Assembly: GCF_003751265.1 (NCBI RefSeq)
Contig: NZ_RJKN01000004.1
Coordinates: 186,001-250,000 of the forward strand
Length of the DNA: 64,000 nt
Source: Pseudokineococcus lusitanus
GTDB lineage: Bacteria > Actinomycetota > Actinomycetes > Actinomycetales > Quadrisphaeraceae
Direction: 5' to 3'
The notes beneath the pieces are model-generated. The model did no database searches. It saw only the letters and a list, made by a program, of their open reading frames with translations, and was not told the DNA's origin. Positions 1 to 9,614 of the stretch are shown piece after piece (within the stretch, counting starts at the first letter, position 1; every line of letters begins with the position of its first letter). The position numbers were made by a program, and so were the translations under genes.

Positions 1-512
1 ACGCCGTACCGGCCGTCGAGGGAGTCCTCGACGGCGGCGCCGACCTCCCCCAGCCGCTGCGCCCCGGCGAGGGCGGCGAGGCCGGCCCACATGGCGGCCT
101 CGGTGGCCGCGACGAGGGCGACGTCCTCCGGGTCGGCCGCGCCGGCCCCCGTGTCGAGCACGGCGCTGAAGGCCGCGTCGCCGTGCCAGCCGTCGAGGAC
201 GGCGCCGCAGTCCACCGACACGACGTCTCCGTCGACGAGCACCCGGTCCCCCGGGATGCCGTGGACGACCTCCTCGTTGACCGAGACGCACAGCGAGGCC
301 GGGAAGCCCTGGTAGCCGAGGAAGGACGGGACGGCGCCCGCCGCCCGGATGACGTCGTGCGCCACCCGGTCCAGCTCGGCCGTCGTCGTCCCCGGCGCCA
401 GCGCCGCGCGGACGGCGTCCAGCGCGTCCGCGACGACGAGGCCGGCGGCCCGCATGAGCACGACCTGGTCGGCCGTCTTCAGCTCGACCCGCTCCCGGCG
501 CAGCAGGCCCAC
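1..512 (-). CDS. map: methionine aminopeptidase type I, 3' part cut by the window edge
   Basis: Removes the initiator methionine from new proteins, a cytoplasmic two-metal hydrolase. About 170 N-terminal residues are present. They include the segment NEEVVHGIPG with the conserved active-site His, and VDCGAVLDGWHGDAAF, whose two Asp are metal ligands of the family. The C-terminal His/Glu ligands lie outside the window. I chose the GTG at 510-512, giving VGLLRRERVELK, because it begins four bases after the adk stop and the usual N-terminal helix follows at once. There is no long N-terminal extension before the pita-bread fold. It is the last gene seen of the secY-adk-map run, the standard actinobacterial order. 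Identification is firm; only the 3' end is unknown. Confidence 0.93.
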   Translation of the reverse strand, partial: MGLLRRERVELKTADQVVLMRAAGLVVADALDAVRAALAPGTTTAELDRVAHDVIRAAGAVPSFLGYQGFPASLCVSVNEEVVHGIPGDRVLVDGDVVSVDCGAVLDGWHGDAAFSAVLDTGAGAADPEDVALVAATEAAMWAGLAALAGAQRLGEVGAAVEDSLDGRYG

Positions 513-516
513 GGCG

Positions 517-1083
517 TCAGCCCCGGCCGAGCGCCGCGAGGATGCGACGGGTGACCTCGGCGACCTCGCCGAGCCCGTCGACGGGGCGGAGCAGGCCCCG
601 GCCGGCGTAGACGTCGACGAGGGGTGCGGTCTGCGCGGCGTAGACCTCCAGGCGGTGCCGCTGCACGGCCTCGCCGTCGTCGGAGCGGTGCTGCTCCGTG
701 GCGCGCTGCGCGAGCCGCTTGACCACCTCGTCGGTGTCGACGGTGAGCTCGACGACGGCGTCCAGGCTGCTGCCGTCCGCGTCGAGCATCCGGTCGAGCT
801 CGGCCACCTGGGCCGTGGTCCGCGGGTACCCGTCGAGGAGGAAGCCGCCCCGGGCGTCGTCCGCGGCCAGGCGGTCGCGGACCATGGCGTTCGTCACCGT
901 GTCGGGGACGTACTCCCCCGCGTCCATGAAGGCCTGCGCCTCGCGCCCGAGCTCGGTGCCCTCGCTGACGTTGGCGCGGAAGATGTCGCCCGTCGAGATC
1001 GCCGGCACGGCGAGCTCGGTGGCGAGCCGCGCGGCCTGCGTGCCCTTGCCGGCCCCGGGCGGGCCGAGCAGCACGAGCCTCAT
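517..1083 (-). CDS. adk: adenylate kinase
   Basis: Catalyses ATP + AMP = 2 ADP in the cytoplasm. The 188-residue product starts MRLVLLGPPGAGKGTQ with the P-loop GPPGAGKGT at residues 7-15. The AMP-binding motifs STGDIFR and LLDGYPRT follow. The LID is the short type: after RLAQRA there is only a small stretch before RHRLEVY, with no zinc-binding cysteines, as usual for actinobacterial enzymes near 180-190 residues. The ATG overlaps the secY stop by four bases (ATGA), so the two are translationally coupled. It sits in secY-adk-map, the normal tail of the spc operon. Confidence 0.97.
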   Translation of the reverse strand: MRLVLLGPPGAGKGTQAARLATELAVPAISTGDIFRANVSEGTELGREAQAFMDAGEYVPDTVTNAMVRDRLAADDARGGFLLDGYPRTTAQVAELDRMLDADGSSLDAVVELTVDTDEVVKRLAQRATEQHRSDDGEAVQRHRLEVYAAQTAPLVDVYAGRGLLRPVDGLGEVAEVTRRILAALGRG

Positions 1084-2375
1084 CGGAGGAACCCCTCGTA
1101 GGTGCGCTGCTGCAGCTGCGACTCGATCTGCTTCACCGTCTCGAGGCCGACCCCGACGACGATGAGGATCGACGTGCCGCCGAAGGGGAAGTTCTGCGTG
1201 GCGTCCACGAGCACGAGCGCCACGAGCGGGATGAGCGCGACGAAGCCGAGGTAGATGGCGCCGGGCAGCGTGATCCGCGTGAGGACGTAGTCGAGGTACT
1301 CGGCCGTGGGCCGGCCCGCCCGCACGCCGGGGATGAAGCCGCCGACGCGCTTGATGTTGTCGCTGACCTCGTCCGGGTTGAACGTGATCCCGACGTAGAA
1401 GTACGTGAAGAAGATGATGAGCAGGATGTACACGACGATGTAGATCGCCGTGTCGCCCGTCACGAGGTTCGCGTTGATCCACTGCACCCAGCCGGCGCTC
1501 TGGTCGTTGAACTGCGCGACGAGGGCGGGCAGGTAGAGCAGCGACGAGGCGAAGATGACCGGGATGACGCCGGCCATGTTGACCTTGATCGGGATGTAGG
1601 TGCTCGTCCCGCCGTACATGCGGCGGCCGACCATGCGCTTGGCGTACTGGACCGGCACCCGGCGCTGGGACTGCTCGACGAAGACGACGAGCGCCACGAT
1701 GACGAGGCCGACCGCCACGACGACGGCGAGGACGCCCCAGCCGCGCGACAGCCCGATGCTCCACAGCTGGCCCGGGAACGTCGCCGCGATGGACGTGAAG
1801 ATGAGCAGCGACATGCCGTTGCCGACGCCGCGCTCGGTGATGAGCTCGCCCATCCACATGATGAGGCCGGTGCCCGCGGTCATCGTGATGACCATGAGGA
1901 CGATGGTGACGACGGAGTCGTCCGGGATGATCTCCGCGGCGCAGTTGGGGAACAGCTGGCCGGCGCGGGCCACCGCGATGTAGGTCGAGGACTGCAGCAC
2001 GGCCAGCGCGATGGTCAGGTAGCGCGTGTACTGCGTGAGCTTCGCCTGCCCCTGCTGGCCCTCCTTCTTGAGGTCCTCGAAACGGGGGATCACGACCGTC
2101 AGCAGCTGCGTGATGATGCTCGCGGTGATGTACGGCATGATCCCGAGCGCGAAGACCGAGAGCTGCAGCAGCGCTCCCCCGCTGAAGAGGTTCACCAGCC
2201 CCAGCAGGTCGTTCGACTCCGGCGCGGACGCGAGGCACTGCTGCACGTTCTGGTAGCTCACGCCCGGCACGGGGACGAAGGAGCCCAGCCGGAAGATCGC
2301 CATGATCCCCGCGGTGAAGAGCAGCTTGCGACGGAGGTCTGGTGTACGGAAGGCCCGCCCGAGAGCGCTGAGCAC
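1080..2375 (-). CDS. secY: preprotein translocase channel subunit SecY
   Basis: Forms the protein-conducting channel of the Sec translocon in the cytoplasmic membrane, with SecE (29619-29948) and SecG. The 431 residues carry about ten hydrophobic segments. Family landmarks are visible: RRKLLFTAGIMAIFRLGSFVPVPGV at TM1, the plug region after it, ALGIMPYITASIITQLL at TM2, GMSLLIF, and a C-terminal tail ending QLQQRTYEGFLR. The start is GTG, giving VLSALGRAFR. It follows rplO after a 228-bp gap that contains a strong hairpin, so some of its transcription may be separate from the ribosomal genes upstream. It overlaps adk by four bases. Confidence 0.97.
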   Translation of the reverse strand: MLSALGRAFRTPDLRRKLLFTAGIMAIFRLGSFVPVPGVSYQNVQQCLASAPESNDLLGLVNLFSGGALLQLSVFALGIMPYITASIITQLLTVVIPRFEDLKKEGQQGQAKLTQYTRYLTIALAVLQSSTYIAVARAGQLFPNCAAEIIPDDSVVTIVLMVITMTAGTGLIMWMGELITERGVGNGMSLLIFTSIAATFPGQLWSIGLSRGWGVLAVVVAVGLVIVALVVFVEQSQRRVPVQYAKRMVGRRMYGGTSTYIPIKVNMAGVIPVIFASSLLYLPALVAQFNDQSAGWVQWINANLVTGDTAIYIVVYILLIIFFTYFYVGITFNPDEVSDNIKRVGGFIPGVRAGRPTAEYLDYVLTRITLPGAIYLGFVALIPLVALVLVDATQNFPFGGTSILIVVGVGLETVKQIESQLQQRTYEGFLR

Positions 2376-2561
2376 GTGTCCTCCAGATCGCCCGGGGCGG
2401 GCGGACGGCCGGGGCCGCGCCGACGACGGCGGCGGGCGGCGGTGCGGTCAGGTCGGCTGCACCCGGGAGGGGCAGCGCCGGTCGGACACTACCCGGGATC
2501 GGGTGCCGGGCCTGCACGGCCCGCCCGGGTCGTGGTGGTCTGCACCACCACCCGGATGCAC

Positions 2562-2595
2562 GACGCCCCGCCGCCCAGGAGGGCGGCGGGGCGTC
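2562..2595 (-). terminator. hairpin between rplO and secY
   Basis: Perfect 15-bp GC stem (2562-2576 with 2581-2595) and a four-base loop, just past the rplO stop. There is no U-tract on the minus strand. A second, imperfect stem built on GGTGGT/ACCACC lies at about 2522-2552. It may attenuate transcription from the ribosomal genes into secY. Confidence 0.55.
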
Positions 2596-2603
2596 GGAGG
2601 TGC

Positions 2604-3086
2604 TCAGAGGGTGGTCGTGGACCCACCCGCCGCGGCGATCTTCTCCACCGCGGAGGCCGAGAAGGCGTGGGCCGTGACCTGCAGCGCGACGTCCGCGCTG
2701 CCCTGGCCGAGGACCTTGACCTTCTGGTTCTTGCGCACGGCGCCGGCGGCGACGAGCTCTGCCACGCCCACGGTGCCGCCCTCGGGGAACAGCTCGGAGA
2801 GCCGGTCGAGGTTGACGACCTGGTAGGTCGTGCCGAACGGGTTGTGGAACCCGCGCAGCTTCGGCAGCCGCATGTGCAGCGGGGTCTGGCCACCCTCGAA
2901 GGCGGCCGAGACCTGGTACCGGGCCTTGGAGCCCTTGGTGCCGCGGCCGGCCGTCTTGCCCTTGCTGCCCTCGCCGCGGCCGACGCGGGTGCGCGCCGTC
3001 TTGGCGCCGGGGGCCGGGCGCAGGTGGTGCACGCGCAGGGTGCGGGCCGGGGCCTCGCCCTGCGTGCCGGTGGTGTCGTCAGCCAT
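2604..3086 (-). CDS. rplO: 50S ribosomal protein L15
   Basis: Late-assembly protein of the large subunit. The 160-residue product has the typical Gly/Arg/Lys-rich N-terminal half ([20 protein letters not shown]) that threads into 23S rRNA. The globular C-terminal part contains [18 protein letters not shown], a diagnostic L15 motif, and ends with the alternating hydrophobic segment [14 protein letters not shown]. The N-terminus has a short acidic leader ([14 protein letters not shown]) before the conserved [13 protein letters not shown]. The start ATG lies two bases past the rpmD stop, so the pair is read in one transcript. A strong hairpin follows the gene. Confidence 0.96.
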   Translation of the reverse strand: MADDTTGTQGEAPARTLRVHHLRPAPGAKTARTRVGRGEGSKGKTAGRGTKGSKARYQVSAAFEGGQTPLHMRLPKLRGFHNPFGTTYQVVNLDRLSELFPEGGTVGVAELVAAGAVRKNQKVKVLGQGSADVALQVTAHAFSASAVEKIAAAGGSTTTL

Positions 3087-3088
3087 GG

Positions 3089-3271
3089 TCAGTCGACCTC
3101 CTCGAGCGTGACGAGGTGCGCGACCGTCGTGACCATGCCACGGAACTCGGGACGGTCGTCCTTGACGACGACGTCCCCGATCCGCTTGAGGCCGAGGCTG
3201 CGCAGCGTGTCGCGCTGGTTCTGCTTCCCGCCGATCGGCGAGCGGGTCTGGGTCACCTTGAGGCGCGCCAT
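3089..3271 (-). CDS. rpmD: 50S ribosomal protein L30
   Basis: Small 60-residue large-subunit protein starting [23 protein letters not shown]. The whole length matches the family: a beta strand, then the helix SLGLKRIGD and the final strand with the MVTTVAHLV segment. Actinobacteria keep L30 between S5 and L15, as here. Its ATG overlaps the rpsE stop by one base and its stop nearly touches the rplO start, the tight packing of a single translational unit. Confidence 0.96.
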   Translation of the reverse strand: MARLKVTQTRSPIGGKQNQRDTLRSLGLKRIGDVVVKDDRPEFRGMVTTVAHLVTLEEVD

Positions 3272-3888
3272 CAGGACGCCGTCCCCGACATCGCGCGGAC
3301 GAGGGCCGCCGGGGCGACCTCCTCGACGGTCTTGCCGCGGCGGGCCGCGACCGACTCGGGGCGCTCGAGCCCCTGCAGCGCCGCCACCGTCGCGTGGACG
3401 ATGTTGATGGCGTTGCTCGAGCCGAGCGACTTCGACAGGACGTCGTGGACGCCGGCGCACTCGAGCACGGCGCGCACCGGGCCGCCGGCGATGACACCGG
3501 TACCCGGCGACGCCGGACGCAGGAGCACGACGCCGGCGGCGGCCTCGCCCGTGACGGGGTGCGGGATGGTGCCCTGGGCGCGCGGGACGCGGAAGAAGGC
3601 CTTCTTCGCCTCCTCCACGCCCTTGGCGATCGCCGCGGGCACCTCCTTGGCCTTGCCGTAGCCGACGCCCACCGTGCCGTCGCCGTCCCCGACGACGACG
3701 AGCGCGGTGAAGCTGAAGCGGCGGCCGCCCTTGACGACCTTCGAGACGCGGTTGATGGTCACCACGCGCTCGAGGAACTGGTTGCGGTCCGCGGGCTCGC
3801 CCCGGCGGCCGTCACGACGGTCCCGGCGGTCGTTCCCGCCGGGGCCACCCGTGCCGGCACCGGCGCCGCGGCGCTGGGGTCCAGGCAT
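3271..3888 (-). CDS. rpsE: 30S ribosomal protein S5
   Basis: Small-subunit protein important for decoding accuracy and mRNA entry. The 205 residues begin with a Gly/Arg/Asp-rich extension of about 37 residues, common in actinobacteria. The S5 double-stranded-RNA-binding fold follows ([45 protein letters not shown]). The C-terminal domain has [39 protein letters not shown]. The segment before rplR (3889-3939) is short and contains only a Shine-Dalgarno-like stretch. Identification is certain; the ATG at 3888 is the natural choice given the extension seen in relatives. Confidence 0.96.
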   Translation of the reverse strand: MPGPQRRGAGAGTGGPGGNDRRDRRDGRRGEPADRNQFLERVVTINRVSKVVKGGRRFSFTALVVVGDGDGTVGVGYGKAKEVPAAIAKGVEEAKKAFFRVPRAQGTIPHPVTGEAAAGVVLLRPASPGTGVIAGGPVRAVLECAGVHDVLSKSLGSSNAINIVHATVAALQGLERPESVAARRGKTVEEVAPAALVRAMSGTAS

Positions 3889-3939
3889 GTTCTGGTCTCT
3901 TCTCTCTCGGTACGTCGTGAGGCGCTGGAGGAGCCGGCC

Positions 3940-4335
3940 CTAGAGGGCCAGGCCACCCTCGCGGGCGCCGTCGGCGACGGCGGCCACCCGGCCGTGGTAG
4001 CGGTTGCCGCCGCGGTCGAAGACCACGGCCTCGATGCCGGCCGCGCGGGCCCGCTCGGCGACGAGCTCGCCGACACGACGGGCCTTGGCCGTCTTGTCGC
4101 CGTCGGAGACGCGGAGGTCGGCCTCCATGGTGGACGCGCTGGCCAGCGTGCGGCCGACCGTGTCGTCGACGACCTGCACGAACATGTGCCGGGTCGAGCG
4201 GTTGACGACGAGGCGCGGGCGCACCGCCGTGCCGGAGACCTTCTTGCGGACGCGCAGGTGGCGGCGGTTGCGGGCAGCGGTGGTACCGGTGCCCTTGATC
4301 GCCGTGACCCCGCGGTAGGAGGACCTGCGAGCCAT
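3940..4335 (-). CDS. rplR: 50S ribosomal protein L18
   Basis: Binds 5S rRNA in the central protuberance together with L5 and L25. The 131-residue product reads [16 protein letters not shown], then [35 protein letters not shown]. The C-terminal [47 protein letters not shown] motif marks L18. An in-frame GTG lies directly before the ATG. I use the ATG because its A is shared with the rplF stop (TGATG), the usual coupling arrangement. Confidence 0.95.
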   Translation of the reverse strand: MARRSSYRGVTAIKGTGTTAARNRRHLRVRKKVSGTAVRPRLVVNRSTRHMFVQVVDDTVGRTLASASTMEADLRVSDGDKTAKARRVGELVAERARAAGIEAVVFDRGGNRYHGRVAAVADGAREGGLAL

Positions 4336-4874
4336 CACTTACCTGCCTTTCCGACCTTGCGTCGGACCTGCTCGCCCGCGTAGCGGACGCCCTTGCCCTT
4401 GTACGGGTCGGGCTTGCGGAGCTTGCGGATGTTGGCCGAGACCTCGCCGACCAGCTGCTTGTCGATCCCCTGCACGGAGAAGCGCGTGGGCGCCTCCACC
4501 TGGAAGGTGATGCCCTCCGGCGCGGTGATGACGACCGGGTGGCTGAAGCCGAGCGCGAACTCGAGCGAGCCGCCCTTGGCCTGCACGCGGTAGCCGGTGC
4601 CGACGATCTCGAGCTTCTTCTCGTAGCCCGAGGTGACGCCCGTGACCATGTTGGCGATGAGCGAGCGGGTGAGCCCGTGCAGCGCCCGGTTGGTCCGCTC
4701 GTCGTCGGGGCGGGTGACCTGGAGCGCGCCGGACTCGCCGCGCTCCACGCCGATGGGGCCGGGCACGGTGTGGGCGAGGGTGCCGCGGGGGCCCTTCACC
4801 ACGACGTCCTGGCCGTCGATGCTGACGTCGACGCCCGCGGGGACGTCGATCGGGAGCCTGCCGATGCGAGACAT
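4335..4874 (-). CDS. rplF: 50S ribosomal protein L6
   Basis: Large-subunit protein near the factor-binding site. The 179 residues start [33 protein letters not shown] and contain the two tandem RNA-binding-like folds of the family. The second fold carries [21 protein letters not shown] and the signature [22 protein letters not shown] near the end. Length is normal. It lies 13 bases after rpsH and shares one base with rplR. Confidence 0.97.
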   Translation of the reverse strand: MSRIGRLPIDVPAGVDVSIDGQDVVVKGPRGTLAHTVPGPIGVERGESGALQVTRPDDERTNRALHGLTRSLIANMVTGVTSGYEKKLEIVGTGYRVQAKGGSLEFALGFSHPVVITAPEGITFQVEAPTRFSVQGIDKQLVGEVSANIRKLRKPDPYKGKGVRYAGEQVRRKVGKAGK

Positions 4875-4887
4875 GAGATCTTCTCCC

Positions 4888-5286
4888 TCACCAGACGTAG
4901 GCGAGGACTTCCCCGCCCACGCCCTGCTGCTTGGCCTGCCGGTCCGTGAGGAGGCCGGAGGACGTGGACAGGATCGCCACGCCGAGGCCGCCGAGCACGC
5001 GCGGGAGGTTCGTGGACTTGGCGTAGACGCGCAGGCCGGGCTTGCTGACCCGGCGGACCCCGGCGATGGAGCGCTCGCGGTTGGGGCCGAACTTCAGCTG
5101 GATGGTGAGCTTGCGGCCCACCTCGGCGTCCTCGACGTCCCAGCCGGCGATGTAGCCCTCGGCCTGGAGGATCTCGGCGATGCGCTGCTTGAGCTTGCTG
5201 TAGGGCATGGTCACGTCGTCGTGGTACGCCGAGTTGGCGTTCCGCACACGCGTGAGCATGTCCGCGATCGGGTCGGTCATCGTCAT
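4888..5286 (-). CDS. rpsH: 30S ribosomal protein S8
   Basis: Primary 16S rRNA-binding protein of the platform. The 132 residues read [33 protein letters not shown], the standard actinobacterial N-terminus. They end in the C-terminal domain motif [52 protein letters not shown]. In E. coli S8 represses the spc operon; no obvious S8 target was worked out here. The 149-bp gap to rpsZ upstream has no gene. Confidence 0.97.
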   Translation of the reverse strand: MTMTDPIADMLTRVRNANSAYHDDVTMPYSKLKQRIAEILQAEGYIAGWDVEDAEVGRKLTIQLKFGPNRERSIAGVRRVSKPGLRVYAKSTNLPRVLGGLGVAILSTSSGLLTDRQAKQQGVGGEVLAYVW

Positions 5287-5435
5287 CGGGCTCGTCCGCC
5301 CTTCCTCACCTCGGTTTCCGCTCCCCGACGCGGCGGGGAGGGACCTGAGGCGGTCGTGCCGGGCACGGTGACCCGGCGCTTCTGCTGGAACTTGCTCGTG
5401 TTGGGTGCCCCCGGCTCAGGGCCGGGGGCGGGGGC

Positions 5436-5621
5436 TCACCAGGAGCTCTTCGTGATGCCGGGCAGCTCGCCGCGGTGCGCCATCTCGCGCAGGCAGATCC
5501 GGCACAGGCCGAACTTGCGGTAGACCGAGTGGGGCCGGCCGCAGCGCTGGCAGCGCGTGTAGGCGCGGACGCCGAACTTCGGCTTGCGGGCGGCCTTGTT
5601 GATGAGGGCGGTCTTCGCCAT
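5436..5621 (-). CDS. rpsZ: 30S ribosomal protein S14, zinc-binding type Z
   Basis: Small-subunit head protein. The 61-residue form is the short zinc-containing type, with [20 protein letters not shown] supplying the four cysteines. It starts [24 protein letters not shown] and ends [11 protein letters not shown]. Many actinobacteria also carry a zinc-free paralogue expressed under zinc limitation; none is in this window. It starts one base after the rplE stop. Confidence 0.96.
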   Translation of the reverse strand: MAKTALINKAARKPKFGVRAYTRCQRCGRPHSVYRKFGLCRICLREMAHRGELPGITKSSW

Positions 5622-5622
5622 G

Positions 5623-6219
5623 TCAGTCCTCCTTGAAGGGGAAGCCGAGCTGACGCAGCAGCGCACGGCCCTCGTCGTCGGTGCGCGCGGTCGTGACGAC
5701 CGTGACGTCCATGCCCCGGACCCGGTCGATCCGGTCCTGGTCGATCTCGTGGAACATCGACTGCTCCGTGAGGCCGAACGTGTAGTTGCCCCGGCCGTCG
5801 AACTGCTTCGGCGACAGGCCGCGGAAGTCGCGGATGCGGGGCAGCGCGAGCGACACGAGCCGGTCGACGAACTCCCACATGCGGTCGCCGCGCAGCGTCG
5901 TGTGGCAGCCGATCGGCATGCCCTCGCGCAGCTTGAACTGGGCGATCGACTTGCGGGCCTTCGTGACCTGCGGCTTCTGACCCGTGATCGTGGTCAGGTC
6001 GCGGACGGCGCCGTCGATGAGCTTGGAGTCGCGGGCCGCGTCACCCACGCCCATGTTGACGACGACCTTGACGAGGCCGGGCACCTGCATGACGTTGGCG
6101 AAGCCGAACTGCTCGCGCAGGGCCGGCGCCACGTCGGAGCGGTACCGCGCCTTGAGGCGCGGCATCGGCGCACCGCTGGCCTCGGTCACGCCGGCGTCCT
6201 GCTGGGTCGTCTCACTCAT
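5623..6219 (-). CDS. rplE: 50S ribosomal protein L5
   Basis: Binds 5S rRNA and contacts the P-site tRNA. The 198 residues include an about 20-residue polar N-terminal leader ([20 protein letters not shown]), then [40 protein letters not shown]. The C-terminal IFPEIDYDKI-type region appears as [44 protein letters not shown]. The ATG overlaps the rplX stop by four bases. Confidence 0.96.
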   Translation of the reverse strand: MSETTQQDAGVTEASGAPMPRLKARYRSDVAPALREQFGFANVMQVPGLVKVVVNMGVGDAARDSKLIDGAVRDLTTITGQKPQVTKARKSIAQFKLREGMPIGCHTTLRGDRMWEFVDRLVSLALPRIRDFRGLSPKQFDGRGNYTFGLTEQSMFHEIDQDRIDRVRGMDVTVVTTARTDDEGRALLRQLGFPFKED

Positions 6220-6581
6220 GCGATGTCCTTGCCGGAGCGCTTGGCCACGCGGACCCGCGTGGTGACGGTGCGGCCGTCGCGCTCGGTCGTCTCGGTGCGC
6301 ACGCCGACGCGGGTCGGGCGACCCGTCTCCGGGTCGACGATCTGCACGTTGCTGATGTGCAGGGGCGACTCGACGGTCTCGCGACCGCCGGTGCCGCGCC
6401 CGGTGCCGGCCTTCACGTGCTTGGTGACGCGGTTGACGCCCTCGACCAGCACGCGCTGGCGCTCGGGGTACACCGCGATGACGCGACCCTGCTTGCCGCG
6501 GTCGCCCCCGCGCGCCTGCGTGGCGCCGGAGATGACCTGGACCAGGTCGCCCTTCTTGATCTTGATCTTGGGCTTCGTCAT
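6216..6581 (-). CDS. rplX: 50S ribosomal protein L24
   Basis: One of the two assembly initiators of the large subunit. The 121-residue product starts [22 protein letters not shown], a KOW motif typical of L24, followed by [27 protein letters not shown]. The C-terminal tail ([27 protein letters not shown]) is a little longer than in E. coli, as is common in actinobacteria. It lies one base from the rplN stop and overlaps rplE. Confidence 0.96.
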   Translation of the reverse strand: MTKPKIKIKKGDLVQVISGATQARGGDRGKQGRVIAVYPERQRVLVEGVNRVTKHVKAGTGRGTGGRETVESPLHISNVQIVDPETGRPTRVGVRTETTERDGRTVTTRVRVAKRSGKDIA

Positions 6582-6582
6582 G

Positions 6583-6951
6583 TCAGAGCACCTCCGGGGC
6601 GAGCGAGACGATCCGCATGAACTTCTTGTCGCGCAGCTCGCGGCCCACCGGGCCGAAGATGCGCGTCCCACGCGGGTCGCCGTCGGCCTTGAGGATGACG
6701 GCCGCGTTCTCGTCGAAGCGGATGTAGGAGCCGTCGGGACGACGGCGCTCCTTGCGGGTGCGGACGACGACCGCCTTGACGACCTCGCCCCTCTTCACGT
6801 TGCCGCCGGGGATGGCGTCCTTGACGGTCGCCACGATGACGTCCCCGATGCCGGCGTACCGACGGCCGGAGCCGCCGAGCACCCGGATGCAGAGGATCTC
6901 CTTGGCACCCGTGTTGTCGGCGACCTTGAGCCGCGACTCCTGCTGGATCAC
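6583..6951 (-). CDS. rplN: 50S ribosomal protein L14
   Basis: Large-subunit protein at the subunit interface (bridge B5/B8). The 122-residue product begins with GTG as [28 protein letters not shown], an almost invariant family N-terminus, and ends [12 protein letters not shown]. It opens the second half of the cluster after a 133-bp gap from rpsQ, which may carry its own signals, though I see no convincing promoter. Confidence 0.97.
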   Translation of the reverse strand: MIQQESRLKVADNTGAKEILCIRVLGGSGRRYAGIGDVIVATVKDAIPGGNVKRGEVVKAVVVRTRKERRRPDGSYIRFDENAAVILKADGDPRGTRIFGPVGRELRDKKFMRIVSLAPEVL

Positions 6952-7084
6952 TGTTCTGCACTCCTGTCGTCGCGCCGGTTCTCGTCGCGAGCCTGGCGGA
7001 ACGGACTCTTCCTGGGTCGTGCGTGGGTGCCGGCCCCGCTCCCGGCGGGGAGGGGGCCGGCGGGCCCGGTGAGGGCCCGGGGCC

Positions 7085-7405
7085 TCAGACGGCCTTCTCG
7101 AGCACCTCGACGACGCGCCAGCGCTTGGTGGCCGACAGCGGTCGCGTCTCGGCGATCCGCACGCGGTCGCCCACGCCGACGGCGTTGGTCTCGTCGTGCG
7201 CCTTGACCTTGCTGGTGCGGCGGATGACCTTGCCGTACAGCGGGTGCTTGACGCGGTCCTCGACGACGACGACGACGGTCTTGTCCATCTTGTCGCTGGT
7301 GACCACGCCGAGGCGCGTCTTGCGGTAGCCGCGCTGCTGCGCGTCCCCCGCGTCGGTGCTCTGGGTGTCGGTGCTCACGGCGTCCTCGCTCACGTCGGGC
7401 CTCAC
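7085..7405 (-). CDS. rpsQ: 30S ribosomal protein S17
   Basis: Primary 16S rRNA-binding protein. Up to 106 residues: a polar leader of about 24 residues, then the conserved core [47 protein letters not shown] and the C-terminal [25 protein letters not shown]. The GTG at 7403-7405 overlaps the rpmC stop (GTGA), which favours it. A second in-frame GTG four codons in, and another further in, are alternatives, so the exact start is less sure than the identity. Confidence 0.93.
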   Translation of the reverse strand: MRPDVSEDAVSTDTQSTDAGDAQQRGYRKTRLGVVTSDKMDKTVVVVVEDRVKHPLYGKVIRRTSKVKAHDETNAVGVGDRVRIAETRPLSATKRWRVVEVLEKAV

Positions 7406-7644
7406 TTCTCGCCGGGCGTCGGCGCGGCGGTGATGCCCAGCTCCTGCTCGCGCATCACCGTGTAGATGCGCGCGATGTCACGACGGACGGCGCGCAGCCG
7501 GGTGTGGTTCTCCAGCTGGCCGGTGGCCGACTGGAAGCGGAGGTTGAAGAGCTCCTCCTTGGCGCGGCGGAGCTCCTCGAGGAGCTCCTCGCCACCCTTG
7601 TCCCGCAGCTTCGCGGGAGCCAGGTCCTCGCTGCCGACGGCCAT
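7402..7644 (-). CDS. rpmC: 50S ribosomal protein L29
   Basis: Small alpha-hairpin protein at the peptide exit tunnel rim. The 80 residues include the L29 core [50 protein letters not shown]. The N-terminus is slightly extended ([20 protein letters not shown]). The ATG shares a base with the rplP stop (TGATG) and the stop overlaps the rpsQ start. Confidence 0.96.
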   Translation of the reverse strand: MAVGSEDLAPAKLRDKGGEELLEELRRAKEELFNLRFQSATGQLENHTRLRAVRRDIARIYTVMREQELGITAAPTPGEK

Positions 7645-8063
7645 CAGACCTCACTCCCCTCGCGCGCCACGAAACGGCACTTCATCGGCAGCTTGTGGAT
7701 CGCGAGCCGCATCGCCTCGCGGGCGGTGGGCTCGTCCACGCCGGAGATCTCGAACATCATGCGGCCCGGGTGGACGTTCGCCACCCACCACTCGGGCGAG
7801 CCCTTGCCGGAGCCCATGCGGGTCTCGGCGGGCTTCTTCGTCAGCGGACGGTCCGGGTAGATGTTGATCCACACCTTCCCGCCACGCTTCATGTACCGCG
7901 TCATGGCGATACGCGCCGACTCGATCTGCCGGTTGGTGACGTACGCCGGCTCGAGCGCCTGGATGCCGTAGTCGCCGAAGGCGATGCTCGTGCCGCCCTT
8001 CGCCACGCCGGTGCGGCGCGGGTGGTGCTGCTTGCGGTGCTTGAGCCTGCGGGGGACCAGCAC
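7644..8063 (-). CDS. rplP: 50S ribosomal protein L16
   Basis: Large-subunit protein near the A site. The 139 residues start from GTG as [66 protein letters not shown]. They contain the family motifs [40 protein letters not shown]. It begins three bases past the rpsC stop and shares one base with rpmC. Confidence 0.97.
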   Translation of the reverse strand: MLVPRRLKHRKQHHPRRTGVAKGGTSIAFGDYGIQALEPAYVTNRQIESARIAMTRYMKRGGKVWINIYPDRPLTKKPAETRMGSGKGSPEWWVANVHPGRMMFEISGVDEPTAREAMRLAIHKLPMKCRFVAREGSEV

Positions 8064-8066
8064 GGG

Positions 8067-8873
8067 TCAGCCCTCCGATCCGGGGGTCGCGACGGCCTGC
8101 GGCGCGGTGGCCGCGTCGCCCGCCGGGGCGCCCTGGGGGGCGTCGCCGCCGGGACGACGGCCGCGGGCCGGGCGCTCGGCACGCGGGCCACGCGGACCGC
8201 GCGGGGCGTTGGCCTGCTGGGCGGCGAGCTCGCGGCTCGTCATGTCGCCCTTGTAGACCCACACCTTGACGCCGATGCGTCCGAAGGTCGTCTTGGCCTC
8301 GTAGAAGCCGTAGTCGATGTTGGCGCGGAGCGTGTGCAGGGGCACGCGGCCCTCGCGGTAGAACTCCGAGCGGCTCATCTCCGCGCCGCCGAGGCGACCG
8401 GAGCACTGCACCCGGATCCCCTTGGCGCCGGCGCGGGAGGCCGTCTGCATGCCCTTGCGCATCGCGCGGCGCCAGGCCACGCGGCTCGCGAGCTGCTCGG
8501 CGATGCCCTGCGCGACGAGCTGGGCGTCGGTCTCGGGGTTCTTGACCTCGAGGATGTTGAGCTGGACCTGCTTGCCGGTGAGCTTCTCGAGCTCGCCGCG
8601 CAGACGGTCCGCCTCGGCGCCACGGCGGCCGATGACGATGCCCGGGCGCGCCGTGTGGATGTCCACCCGGACGCGGTCGCGGGTGCGCTCGATGTCGACC
8701 TTGGCGATGCCGGCGCGCTCCATGCCCGTGGACATGAGCTTGCGGATGGAGACGTCCTCGCCGACGTAGTCCGAGTAGCGCTGGCCGGACTTCGTGGAGT
8801 CGGCGAACCACCGCGAGCGGTGCTCCGTCGTGATGCCCAGGCGGAAGCCGTGCGGGTTGACCTTCTGGCCCAC
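8067..8873 (-). CDS. rpsC: 30S ribosomal protein S3
   Basis: Small-subunit head protein lining the mRNA entry channel. The 268 residues begin from GTG as [24 protein letters not shown] type II KH domain is at about residues 40-105 ([31 protein letters not shown]) and the C-terminal S3 domain at about 120-205. The last 55 residues are a Pro/Ala/Arg-rich tail ([23 protein letters not shown]), as in many actinobacteria. The GTG overlaps the rplV TAG by one base. Confidence 0.96.
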   Translation of the reverse strand: MGQKVNPHGFRLGITTEHRSRWFADSTKSGQRYSDYVGEDVSIRKLMSTGMERAGIAKVDIERTRDRVRVDIHTARPGIVIGRRGAEADRLRGELEKLTGKQVQLNILEVKNPETDAQLVAQGIAEQLASRVAWRRAMRKGMQTASRAGAKGIRVQCSGRLGGAEMSRSEFYREGRVPLHTLRANIDYGFYEAKTTFGRIGVKVWVYKGDMTSRELAAQQANAPRGPRGPRAERPARGRRPGGDAPQGAPAGDAATAPQAVATPGSEG

Positions 8874-9259
8874 TAGGAGCTCCTCCCCCTCGTCGACGTG
8901 GCGGCGCGCTCCGGCGCCGGCGCGACCACCACGGTGATGTGGCTGGTGCGCTTGTTGATGCGCGCCGCGCGCCCCTGGGCGCGCGGGCGGAACCGCTTGA
9001 GCGTCGGGCCCTCGTCGACGTAGGCGGCCTGGACGACCATCCTGCGCTCGTCGAAGGCCTCGCCCGCCTCGCCCGCCTTGACCCGTGCGTTGGCGATCGC
9101 GCTCTGCACGACCTTGCGCACCGGCTCGCTCGCCGCCTGCGGCGCGAACGCCAGCACGGCCAGGGCGTCCTCCGCCCGCTTGCCACGGACGAGGTCGACG
9201 ACGCGTCGGGCCTTCTGGGGCGTGACGCGCACGAAGCGCGCCTTCGCCATGGCTTCCAT
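8873..9259 (-). CDS. rplV: 50S ribosomal protein L22
   Basis: Lines the peptide exit tunnel. The product is up to 128 residues with [52 protein letters not shown] and the tunnel hairpin region [24 protein letters not shown]. Two in-frame ATG codons are possible: 9259 (MEAMAKARF) and 9250 (MAKARF). The stop TAG runs into the rpsC GTG. The C-terminal tail ATSTRGRSS is short. Confidence 0.95.
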   Translation of the reverse strand: MEAMAKARFVRVTPQKARRVVDLVRGKRAEDALAVLAFAPQAASEPVRKVVQSAIANARVKAGEAGEAFDERRMVVQAAYVDEGPTLKRFRPRAQGRAARINKRTSHITVVVAPAPERAATSTRGRSS

Positions 9260-9321
9260 CGCTGTCCTGCCTTCTCTTCCTGTGCTCTTCCGGTGAGGTG
9301 CTGCCGCTGCCGACCCGGAGG

Positions 9322-9603
9322 TCAGCGGCGACGGCCCTTCCGGTCGTCCTTCACGTGGCCGCGGAAGGTCCGCGTGGGCGCGAACTCCCCGAGCTTGTGA
9401 CCGACCATCGCCTCGGTGACGAAGACCGGGACGTGCTTGCGGCCGTCGTGGACGGCGAAGGTGTGGCCCAGGAAGTCCGGGGTGACGACGGAGCGCCGGG
9501 ACCAGGTCTTGATGAGGTTCTTGGTGCCCTTCTCGTTCTGGACGTCCACCTTCTTCTGGAGGTGGTCGTCGACGAAGGGGCCCTTCTTCAGGCTGCGCGG
9601 CAT
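9322..9603 (-). CDS. rpsS: 30S ribosomal protein S19
   Basis: Small-subunit head protein, partner of S13. The 93 residues start [64 protein letters not shown] and end [11 protein letters not shown]. Every block matches the family and the length is standard. It lies 11 bases after rplB. Confidence 0.97.
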   Translation of the reverse strand: MPRSLKKGPFVDDHLQKKVDVQNEKGTKNLIKTWSRRSVVTPDFLGHTFAVHDGRKHVPVFVTEAMVGHKLGEFAPTRTFRGHVKDDRKGRRR

Positions 9604-9614
9604 GTCCGGTCTCC